Shown here one piece after another: positions 54,695-64,000 of a DNA stretch of 64,000 nucleotides. Every line of letters starts with the position of its first letter. Position 1 is the stretch's first letter. Source of the stretch: Rhabdophis nuchalis (lineage: Eukaryota > Chordata > Lepidosauria > Squamata > Natricidae); NCBI GenBank assembly GCA_039707465.1, contig CM077643.1, positions 244,868,419-244,932,418 of the forward strand, in the 5' to 3' direction. A program made the translations under genes and the position numbers. Under the pieces are notes generated by a model. That model was not told the DNA's origin. It did no database searches and saw nothing but the letters and a program-made list of their open reading frames with translations.

Positions 54695-56533
54695 TAATAA
54701 TAATAATAATAATAATAATTTTATTTGTATACCGCATCCTCTCCCCGAGGGGACTCGGAGCGGTGCACAGGGGAAAATTAAAATACTATACAAAATACAT
54801 AAATAGAATAAATAGAATAAGTAAAAACAAATTAAACTAAGATTATCCCTGCGCTAAAACCCCCAATTATAATTAGCTAAAATCCCCTAACACCCTATTA
54901 GGCAGAGACTAACCTAGGCCGACCAAGCAGAAAAAGTGTGTTTTAAGTTTTTGACGGAAGGAGCGGAGGTCCGTAGTTGTTCTGATTTCGGGGGGAAGGT
55001 CATTCCAGAGGGCTGGGCCCGCCACAGAGAAGGCCCTTCCCCTGGGCGTCGCCCGCTGGCATAGTCTAGTGGACGGCACCCGGAGAAGTCCCTCTCTGTG
55101 GGAGCGAATCGACCGTGCGGATGTATGAGGCAGGATCCGATCCGGCAGATAACTAGGTCCCGTGCCATGGAGCGCTTTAAAGATGACAACTAACACCTTG
55201 AAGCGCACCCGAAAGACGACAGGCAGCCAGTGCAGCTCGCGTAAGAGCGGTGTTATATGGGTAAACCTAGAGGTTCCCATTATTGCTCGCGCGGCTGCAT
55301 TCTGGACCAGCTGAAGTCTTCGGGTGCACCTCAAGGGGAGCCCCATGTAGAGAGAGTTACAATAGTCCAGTCGGGATGTCACGAGGGCATGAGTGACTGT
55401 GCAAAGGGCATCCCGATCCAATAGGGGGCGCAACTGGCGTACCAGGCGAACCTGGTAAAACGCCCTCCTGGCCACGGCTGTCACTTGATCTTCCATACAC
55501 AGCCAGGTATCCAGGAGGACACCCAAGTTGCGCGCCCGATCCACAGGGGTAAGATGTTCGTCCCCTATGGCCAGTGATGGAGTCAACTGGTTGAATCGGG
55601 CGGCCGGAAACCACAGCCACTCGGTCTTGGACGGGTTGAGTCTGAGTCTGTTACTTCCCATCCAGGCCTGCACGGCTTCCAGGCACTGGCACATCACCGC
55701 TACGGCATCGTTGGGGTGGTCTGGGGTAGATATATACAACTGCGTGTCGTCAGCGTAGAAGTGGTATTCTACCCCAAAACCACAGATGATCTCACCCAAT
55801 GGCTTCATATATGTGTTGAACAGGAGAGGCAAGAGGACCGACCCCTGAGGCACCCCACATGTGAGGGGTCTCGAGGTCGACCTCTGCTCTCCTGCCAACA
55901 CAAATTGCGATCGACTGGAGAGGTAGGAGGAGAACCACCGTAAAATGGTGCCTCCCACCCCCAACCCCCCCAGCCGATGCAATAGGATACCATGGTCGAT
56001 GGTATCAAAAGCCGCTGAGAGATCTAATAGGACCAGGATGGAGGAACAACCCCCATCTCTGGCCCTCCAGAGATCATCTACCAACGCGATCAATGCCGTC
56101 TCGGTGCTGTGCTCGGGCCGGAAGCCGGACTGGCGCGGGTCCAGATAATCAACTTCCTCCAGGTGACGGGGAAACTATTGTGCCACCACACTCTCTACAA
56201 CCTTCGCCAAAAAGGGAAGGTTGGAGACCGGACGGTAGTTAACCAATAATGCTGGGTCCAGGGAGGGCTTCTTCAGGAGGGGCCTCACCATGGCCTCTTT
56301 AAGGGAGGCAGGCAAGAAACCCTCACTCAGAGAAGCGTTGACAACCTCCTGGAGCCAGCCTCGTGTCGCCTCCCAGGATGCCAGTACAAGCCAGGAGGGG
56401 CACGGGTCCAATAAACATGTGGTGGCTCGCAGTCGCCCACGTAACCTGTCCATATCCTCGGAAGTAACAGAGTCAAACTCTTCCCAACAAACTGTCTCAA
56501 GACCCGCCTCGTGGGATCCCACTGGGCCATCAC
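54695..56533 (-). mobile_element. L2/CR1-type LINE, copy 4 (5'-truncated)
   Basis: The 3' end abuts an (AAT)n tract (54698-54719) and carries the family 3' hairpin segment. The 5' end stops near 56533, just upstream of the WEEFDSVTSEDMDRL block, so the endonuclease is missing. Sequence is close to copies 1 and 2. A CACTT word occurs at both boundaries and may be a short target duplication. Confidence 0.9.
54909..56533 (-). pseudogene. L2-type ORF2, RT and C-terminal part, one nonsense codon
   Basis: Open in one frame from about 56533 to the natural stop at 54909, apart from one TAG near 56175 where copies 1 and 2 have CAG (the VVAQQF motif). RT blocks NYRPVSNLPFLAKVVE, LDLSAAFDTIDHGILL and YADD are intact, as is the full C-terminus (ending FFCLVGLG). 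The C run that is expanded in copy 2 has six bases here. Confidence 0.9.
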
Positions 56534-56539
56534 TTGTGA

Positions 56540-57340
56540 TGTGGTCTCCCTTCTTGTGTGAAACCTGCATGAAAAAGATGAGGAAAATACCCTGATATCT
56601 TCCTTCCAAGCATCTAAGGGAGGATCTGTGCATTTATCTCAGGCAGATGGGACAGGTGTCTGAAGATCATCTAAAACTGACAGACCTCATTGTGGGGCCT
56701 GTAGGCTGATCCTGTAAAATGGAGAGGTGCAAACAACTTTTAGATATTTTCAGCACTGCTATCTTTAGCTAAAGTGTAGAAAACCATCCAGATAAAATTG
56801 AAACATTAGCGGCAATCTCCCCCTCTCTCACACACACAAACAGAATCTTAGACATTATATTTTGCTGTCTAGTCGATTTTCTTTTTTTCAGTTTCCTCTT
56901 CTGCTTACTTTATATATTCCAGCTTCAGCCTTGATCTCTTTTTCAGCTGTGAATTCATTGTACTTCAAAACATATCAGCTGTTATTATTTTCCTTGTTTC
57001 CTTGTTTGGTGTGCTCGTACTTTTAAAATCTGCTTTGCTTATACACAACGGTATAAGCCATTACTTAGGAAACAATGGCAATGTAATACATAAATAAAAT
57101 CATTTGTGGTTGTTAAGGGGGTTAGGTTGCTCCCGTTTTGGAATCTAACAGTGTGATAGCAATTACCCTATAAAAATGTTCTGCATAAAAGAAAACCTTC
57201 CCTAGCTTCTTGAGGAATGATCCCTGTTAGATCCTTTGTAGGATTCTTGCTGAATATTTTGATATCATATCTGCAATCCTTGCCACACAGCCAGTTACAA
57301 CGTATGAAGTGAGAGCAACATTTAAAGTGGTGTTTACATA
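56540..57340. other. Unassigned sequence
   Basis: Nothing recognised. Confidence 0.3.
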
Positions 57341-57342
57341 GC

Positions 57343-57890
57343 CCAAAGGTGCTTTTTCAGGAAGCAACTGGACTTTCTTGGTTTTTTTTTTGAAGACGTT
57401 TCACATTCATCCAAGAAGCTTCTTCAGCTCTGACTGGATGGTGGGGAATGGAAGGATTTATTCTCCTTGCAGACAGGTGGTCATTTGCATCCTTTTAGAG
57501 AGCCATTGAGGCCACTTGGAGGTTTGTCTGTGTCCTCAGGGTCACCTGAGTAGTGCAAATGGGTGTGGAGCCTTCTTGGCTGCAGGATGTTTTCTGCCTG
57601 TCTCCCTTCACTGTTGAAGATAGGCTATTGGGGATGAATCTGTGTGTCTGCATCTCAAACTGAAATGCAGATGGTGTAGTCTGCAATTTTTCTGGAAATC
57701 CATTCATATCCCACACCATTTAAAAGGTGTTATCCCAAAGTGCGTGGCTAAAAGTCTATAGAGATTCTCAATCATTCAGTCATGGTTGTCCCAAAGATGC
57801 TTTTTCAGGAGGTAACTGGACTTTCGTGTTTTTTCTTTGAAGATGTTTTGCTTCTCAACTAAGCAACTTCTTCAGCTCTGGAGAAGGGAA
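57343..57890 (-). mobile_element. Penelope-like element remnant with two end repeats
   Basis: Two direct copies of one repeat lie at 57343-57445 and about 57770-57890 (CCCAAAG-TGCTTTTTCAGGA, AACTGGACTTTC, CTTCTTCAGCTCTG), about 330 bp apart. On the minus strand they include AAGAAGCTTCTTGGATGAAT followed by GTGAAACGTCTTC. That is the vertebrate repeat end I associate with Penelope-like elements. No RT or GIY-YIG coding sequence remains. Confidence 0.5.
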
Positions 57891-59576
57891 CATTACGAAA
57901 TAAAAGAATTGGAGCCTCTTCCATATCAGGAGTAGTCAAAGAATTTGACTTGAAAGATGGACTTATTATTGTTGTTATTATTGTTATTGTCATTATTGAT
58001 CATCATATTGGGCCTCAATGACAAGTAAAAGACAAAAACATTGATTATAACCTTAAATCAAGGCTTAGGAGGATAGTGATACTTTTTACCTTTCCCTGAT
58101 ACTCTGCTTTAGTCTTTCTTACAATAGAAGGAAACATTTTCTATCTCACTAACAGGAGAGAAGGATGGGGATCATGCCTCAGAAGATATATTGACTGAGA
58201 ATGCTTTCCATCTGCTTGTTGTCCAGCTGATTGTCTTGACTGTATTACAGCAGCTGGGAATCTTTGTCAGTCTTGTTAATGGTTTCAAGAGCTCCTGACA
58301 CATGTGCCATCTCATGTTGTCTTGCCCTAAGAAGCCCATTTTATTGTCACAGACATTGCCAGTTACAGTTCAAAGGAAGGAACAGAGATCCAGTGATAGA
58401 AAACTGTGTTCCCCAGGTTGATGTGTTAGCTCTGAGCATGAATCGGTACTGACAAGACAACACCTTGGTGCTAGATTCTAAGATATGTTAGTAAACCCCA
58501 TGGATGCAACTTACTTCCAAGTCAATGCGCTTCATGATTCTGTCTACTATTTATATACAGATGGTAGTTACAGCAATGATATTACTAAGCTATTTTCCAC
58601 ACTACACTAATAATTAATATAGATGTCAAGATCAGGAACCTCTTCCCACAGCCCTTGACCTGAAGATGAGAAGGCATTCCATTATTAATAAGTTTTCTGC
58701 CAAGGCAAATATTAAGATCACAATAAATATAGTTGATGAAATAGCTAAACCGTTTAATCAGGGCTTGGACGTTTTCATTTTAACTGCTCAGCTACTTAAC
58801 AACTATGATTTACGAGACATTTAATGTTAAACCTATGTTGTTGTAACAAATATATAACTCAATATACTCAGGTTACAGTCTATTTGTTTCATTGTGGCCA
58901 ACAATGGTAAGTTTGCTTTGTACACAGATGAAGTAAGGCCCTAATCATTTCCATACATTAACATTTAGCACCAGATACTTGTAAAGATGAGCTGGATGTG
59001 TTAGGTTTGTAACTCCACGTTAGCAATGATTTATTCTTAGCTTTAGGCTTATTTCCCGGACAGTTTCCATTTGAATTGTATTTTCATGAGCAAGTTGTAT
59101 ATAAAATATACAACTTGGCAATATGGGATAAAAAAAAACCAATTCAGTGGTTCCTTTAAAAAAAAAAAAGAGGTTGAAATAATTAATGATACTTTTATTG
59201 GAAAGAAAAGGGGCTAACCGTTCAAATATTTCCATCCCTGCCCCATTTCACAGTTCAAAGCAAATTGCTTATAAAGTACGCAGCCTGAACTTGCAACCAA
59301 CTTCATACAACAAGACAAATATTTGTTTTTGCATCCACATATTAAGAAGCTGAGAAGCAAACACCTTAGACGGAAGATGAACCAGCTGCTTTATAAGATT
59401 TAGAGGTGAAAGTCAGAAGATAAAATCTTTCTACCCCTTATTTATGTCTTTATTTTCAGCATTCTCTTTAAATTGATGATGGGAACCATACAATGAAGGG
59501 AGTAGAACAAAGCATGAAAATTATTAAATATTTCAGAAAAAAAATAGGCAAGCTTTTGTTAAAAAAATAAAAATTC
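57891..59576. other. Unassigned sequence
   Basis: AT-rich with a (TTATTG)n-like patch at 57965-58000. No gene recognised. Confidence 0.3.
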
Positions 59577-59589
59577 CTAACAAAGGAAC

Positions 59590-59946
59590 TCTGGGATGTG
59601 ATGGCTCAGTGGCTAAGATGCTGAACTTGTTGATCAGAAAAGTCGGCAGTTTGGCGGTTCGAATTCCTAGAGTTGTGTAATGGAGTGAGCTCCCGTTACT
59701 TGTCCCAGCTTCTGCCAACCTAGCAGTCCGAAAGCATGTAAAATGCAAGTAGAAAAATAGGAACTGCCTTTGGTGGGAAGGTAACAGTGTTCCGTGCGCC
59801 TTCGGCATCTAGTCATGCTGGCCACATGGCCATGTAGACATCTTTGGACAGCGCTGGCTCTTTGGGTTGAAACGGAGATGAGCACCGCCCACTAGAGTTG
59901 GGAATGACTAGCACACATGTGCAGGGGAACCTTTACCTTTTACCTT
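59590..59946 (+). mobile_element. Sauria-type SINE with 11/12 TSD
   Basis: The best SINE copy: GATGGCTCAGTGGCTAAGAT (A box), GGCGGTTCGAATTCC (B box), GAGTGAGCTCCCGTTACTTG, CCACATGGCCATGTAGACAT, and the end GGAACCTTTACCTTTTACC. TAACAAAGGAAC (59578-59589) and TAACTAAGGAAC (59947-59958) are its target duplication. Confidence 0.93.
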
Positions 59947-60099
59947 TAACTAAGGAACAAGCTACACTCCCTCTCCCTTCTGTTTATGTAGGTTGGTTAA
60001 GAATACAAATGTGATGGGTAGTGTATCTGCACATAGACATGTAAAATACCTTGTTTTAGGTTTAAAAGAATAATTCATCTTGTTTCATTTGCAGATTAT

Positions 60100-60101
<2 letters not shown>

Positions 60102-60141
<40 letters not shown>
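60102..60141. repeat. (AC)n microsatellite
   Basis: About 20 AC units. Confidence 0.98.
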
Positions 60142-60143
<2 letters not shown>

Positions 60144-60518
60144 ATATAAACAACAACATATCTGAACAGTTTCCACAATGGACCAAATTGAGGATTGGGC
60201 TAATTTAATAAACTATTTCCATCAAATCCATATGCTTGCTGTTAGGTGGAAGATAGCCTGACTTCTAGGCAGAACAGCAACAGCAGTTCATGACAGCAAT
60301 GGTAACTCATCGGTCTGGCACATGAACACTTATTTTAGCTGTTTGTGCATCTGATGGCTCACTTATACTGATGGATAAAGCTGGTTGTGGGTTTAAAGGC
60401 TAGTTTTTGTTTTTTTAGCAAGTCCAGCCTTTATTCTGAACATAACACTGGACAGTTTTAACCACCCATTTGATCTTTTACTATGATTCAAAACAACAAT
60501 GATTAATCGTGCTTTAGG
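60142..60518. other. Unassigned sequence
   Basis: Nothing recognised. Confidence 0.3.
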
Positions 60519-60870
60519 TGTCAGGGTTCCAAGTAAGACCCCCAATAAAAGAAGACTCCAAGGCTTGAGTTTCCTCAAAGTTCCATTTTATTAGAGATGT
60601 CATATTGGCATATCTGGGAAAACCCAAATCTAAAAGTTTCCAGGTTTCCCCCCCAAAAGAAAGTTCAAGTCCTTGCCCAGCACCCACATGATCATCACAT
60701 GGTCCAATCAGGCACCATCCAAAACTGGAGATGCCTCCCAGTCTCCTCATGGCAGCTGCAAGGCAAGATGGCCTTGACTTTCTGAGAAAGAATGTTATTT
60801 TGACTATATATCACCCATACTCTATATAATCCCCCTTCCCATTTTGCCACAGTAGAAAATGTGGCAGGCA
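60519..60870 (-). mobile_element. Probable LTR (retrovirus-like or Gypsy)
   Basis: Starts TGTCAGGGTTCC on plus, so the element-sense end is GGAACCCTGACA. In minus-strand sense it shows GGGGGATTATATAGAGTATG (TATA-like) and later CTCTAATAAAATGG (polyadenylation signal), in the order expected of an LTR. The other boundary and target duplication were not found. Confidence 0.45.
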
Positions 60871-60984
60871 GGAAGGCCCAAATGTAAAAGATGGCTTCCA
60901 ATTCTAACACTAGGGAGCTAAAGAATGTGTAGACCATATGAAATACCAGGCCAGGAAAAAAAAGTATGGGTATCCCAATGAGAA

Positions 60985-61638
60985 CTAGATCCCACTCAGG
61001 TGCTTGAAGCTTGGTAGGTGCCCAAAACAAGCAGGGCAGTGACCCTGGTTTGCTGGCAACCACGGACAATGAATCAGATAACCAGTCACCCAAACTAGCA
61101 GTTCAGTGTGGAATATTAAGCAAATAAGGGATGTAGCTCTGTACAACATCTGCTGTACTTTAGCATCCTTGGCATTTGCAATCAAACGGGTTTTGGAATA
61201 GACGGTGAAAGACTTCTGCCTCAGACTTGGGAGAGTAATTCTGCAGACAGTTCTGAGCTGGATGGATAAAGAGTGTGACCCGTATAAAGCAAACTCTGCT
61301 TTTCCTGGAAAGTGTGATAAAAAGAGGCACAATGCTTCCCACAGAAAGCGCTGCTGCTTCAGCTTCAAATGCAGCCTCAAAGGCCAAAAGGTCGGCTGCT
61401 TTTGACAAGCTGCTTCTAGGCTTGCGCTTCTTCTCAGGATAAACTGTCTTTGCATCCACCATCCATTTTGTATCAGTGACCGTAGCGAACAACTTCTGAT
61501 GGTGTGCATTTCCCATGAATACATTGCTCTGAGTTTATTTATGGTGTTTATTCCAACAATATGGTCCTCCCCCCATTGATAGAGAACATAAAACCCACCA
61601 CCTTGCCCCTCTATGGGCTGCATGTATGCATTTAACAT
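60985..61638 (-). other. Unrecognised 217-codon open frame
   Basis: An open frame beside the probable LTR, with a second overlapping frame at 61160-61516. The composition is Leu/Arg/Ser-rich and I recognise no Gag, Pol or Env motif. It may be internal sequence of the LTR element or chance. I do not call it a gene. Confidence 0.2.
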
Positions 61639-61689
61639 GAACTCACCCCTCCCTTAAATTTTGTAGTCAGTCCATACCCTGTAGCGGTT

Positions 61690-64000
61690 CAAGAAATAAT
61701 CTAAATGCCAGTTTCATATGTGCTTGCTGGGGTTATGAATGATTCCTTTGTGGCATTTCCTCTCTGTGTTGCACAGATACGACAGAAAATTGATCTAGGC
61801 AAGTATTTATCGATTTACTTTCAGGCAAGCAAAAATATACATTAACCTGAGCTCACTCAAGTTTTCTTCTTCTGTCTCGTTATTTTGTTCCCCTTTTGAT
61901 ATTACAGTTCCAATGAAGCTGGCATTAATTCCATTCCTATAGATTCACAAGCAAAGGCTGTCAGAAAAGCTGCAACTGGATAGTTGGATAGTTGCTGGAT
62001 AGTTGAGGTCTCTCCATTCACACAGTCTTTCTCCCCACCCCGCCTTTCCTCTAATTTTAGTTTTCTCTCTCTCTCCCCTTCTTCCTCTTCTCCTTTCCTT
62101 CTCTCAAGAAAATGGTATTTTCTCTTTTTATTTTTTAGTACTTTAGGTTTTCTAAATAAAAAAAAGAAAGCCAATAATTTTTAATCATATTAACATTACT
62201 GTGTTGAACTCTGCATTGAAATAATACAACACATCAAGATTTATAACATTATAATAAAAGGAGAAACAGAAATGTTAATGACAAAAGCTAATATACTCTT
62301 TTTTTTAATGTGGGTTCATTTTAAACTAGGTTAAAGAGCTAGGAGAGTGTATGGATTAGCACTTTAAAATTATGATCAAATAGTTCTAGATGATAAAATT
62401 AAACTTTCTAATCCTAATAGTACCGTTTACATAGTGTATCATAGTTTGAATTAAGTACTTAAGTACCTGGAAATAAATCATTTAGACAAATACGAAAAGA
62501 AAAAAGAGAGAGAGAAAATGGTATTTGAAAGGAACACTTATATTTTAGAGAATCCTGAATGCTAGAGTGTATGTTCATAATGAGGCAGGGATGAAAGTCT
62601 CAAAGCTCCCCAGAGGTCACGAAACTTGTGTGTTCAAATATTCCTCCCCATCCTAGCTGAACTTGCACTTCAGTGACATCTGGAAGAAGACAGGTTCTTT
62701 AGTCCTATTCTATGGTTTCTAGACCATGAAGTTTAAGGCCAGTCCAAGGCATTTGACGGATTGAAGTAGGACAGTAGATTTTATGCCTTCAACTCAGCCA
62801 GTGCAAAAATATATAGTATCCAAAGCCAGCCAAATGAGTTAGGCATATGAAGTATAGCTCTTCCATCTCTGCAGAAATGGGGATTAAATTAAAAAGGCAA
62901 CAGTTTTTTACCCTCCATGTCCTCAGATTGGCTGCCTAAAGAACTAAATATTAGTTCCCTATGTGATGTGGATGGCAATGGCTTACGTTAAGCACAAAAA
63001 GAAAAAAACTAAAACATTACGGAAGGCATAGTGTGTACCCCAGGCTGCTTCAAATAATTTTGATGTGGCTCCATGTTGATCACACAAAAGAACCATTTTA
63101 TAGAGTTGTGTGATAGATTGTTGACAAGACGGCTTAGAAAGAAGTCCTTAATTTATTCCCACTTAATGTATGTCTCCCTTGTTTTTTTCTCTCAATCATG
63201 AGAAGTGCTGCCCAAATAGAAATAATTGACTCAGATCCTGAACCAGGAAGAGGTAGTAAATGTAGGGTGTTTCCTAGTTAAAAGCTAGTGTCTTCTCCCA
63301 AAGTGAATTACAGGCAACTGATTAAAAAAAAGTTATGATGGCTAATGGATCAACATATAAAAGCACAACTTGAAAGCACAGCATTTTATTCTGGAGCAGT
63401 TGAAGGCACAATCTTTAAGAACCTCGCAGTTTTTCAAGAGATGATTAAGTTAAGTGATTGCCAAGTGTATTGTAAGTTTAACAAAGCTCACATCATATTT
63501 CCTCCTTTACATGCCATGCAGTAATTGTGCAAAATGCATGATTTACTTTGGCAGCATTATTCAAACTTAATTACAGTGCTAAGAAGCAACCACAACTGAA
63601 AGAGAAAAAAGCTACATTACTCCAGATATCAGCATGACACTTCTGGTTATATACATATAACTCCCCCACTCCCCCAAACAAGTCCTTTGTCTGTGGAATA
63701 AAGTGTATGAAAAAACTTTTTGGTGTATAAAAAGCAGGTTTGAAACAAACTACACTGATGTCTGAATAGCTTTAAACAGCTATTTGGTCCCTGACTGTTG
63801 AGATAACCTTTTGTTCTTTTATTTGTGTTTCCTGTATACACAATAAACTAACATTTTAAAGAGGTAGATTTACTTTGTAATAAAGCAGATGTTAAAATTC
63901 AAAAGGCAATGCATTCGCACTGGGATGACTCAAAAGACAAAGCAATAATAGCATGGGGAAGAAATTTGGCTTAGATTTCATCTGCATGCATACTACTGAT
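61690..64000. other. Unassigned AT-rich sequence
   Basis: Pyrimidine-rich patch at 62040-62110 and otherwise unique-looking AT-rich sequence. No gene or repeat boundary recognised. Confidence 0.3.

Noticed and set aside
59590..59680. tRNA gene at A-box and B-box motifs (also at 9966, 34270 and 52030)
   Set aside because: No complete cloverleaf; the motifs belong to SINE heads followed by SINE bodies and, in one case, flanking target duplications.

Overview
The window looks like gene-poor, repeat-dense DNA from a squamate reptile. I recognise no host protein-coding exon in its native place. The squamate call rests on Sauria-type tRNA SINEs with the ACCTTT tail (best copy 59590-59946), BovB/RTE-like, CR1- and L2-type LINE copies, L1-like ORF1 sequence and many short hAT-type elements. 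A snake is my best guess, but that is inference. The background is AT-rich; the GC-rich blocks (about 12.7-17.1, 21.9-26.3, 37.1-40.0 and 54.9-56.5 kb, and 2.4-5.4 kb on the minus strand) are all retroelements.

The most striking object is a complete LTR-bounded Ty3/Gypsy element at 21721-26370 on the minus strand. It has 350-bp LTRs that differ at one position, a 5-bp target duplication (ACAAA) and a polypurine tract. Its interior is chimeric. Gag, protease and the start of pol are missing. In their place is an intronless copy of the cellular gene THUMPD1 (about 25120-26002), in antisense to the element. A perfect 54-bp inverted piece of the same cDNA sits at the THUMPD1-pol junction. This is the signature of a host mRNA captured by template switching during reverse transcription and then inserted. 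The THUMPD1 copy has one nonsense codon, and pol has one frame break.

Four copies of one L2/CR1-type LINE family are present: minus at 2217-5465 (two nonsense codons), plus at about 12740-17290 (long 5' region and an ORF2 open except for two homopolymer shifts at its very end), plus at 37140-40200 (a divergent, deleted subfamily), and minus at 54695-56533 (5'-truncated). Older L2-like relics lie near 20.3-20.8 and 50.4-51.1 kb. Other retroelements are a LINE RT fragment at 46985-48306 flanked by direct repeats of about 100 bp, a truncated L1 ORF1-only (HAL1-like) insertion at 41739-42571, BovB-like pieces, a CR1 end with a fold-back, Penelope-like end repeats and possible LTRs near 40.7, 43.5 and 60.5 kb.

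DNA-transposon-derived MITEs are very frequent. A hAT-type family with CAGNGGTGGGATTCA-like ends has nine copies, several with perfect or near-perfect 8-bp target duplications. A second hAT-type family has three copies, all with perfect 8-bp duplications. Three families flanked by TA are also present. Many are nested in one another or in SINEs, so the order of insertion can be read. The remaining DNA is unassigned AT-rich sequence, with two blocks (9130-9830 and 11500-12640) that look like possible conserved non-coding DNA.
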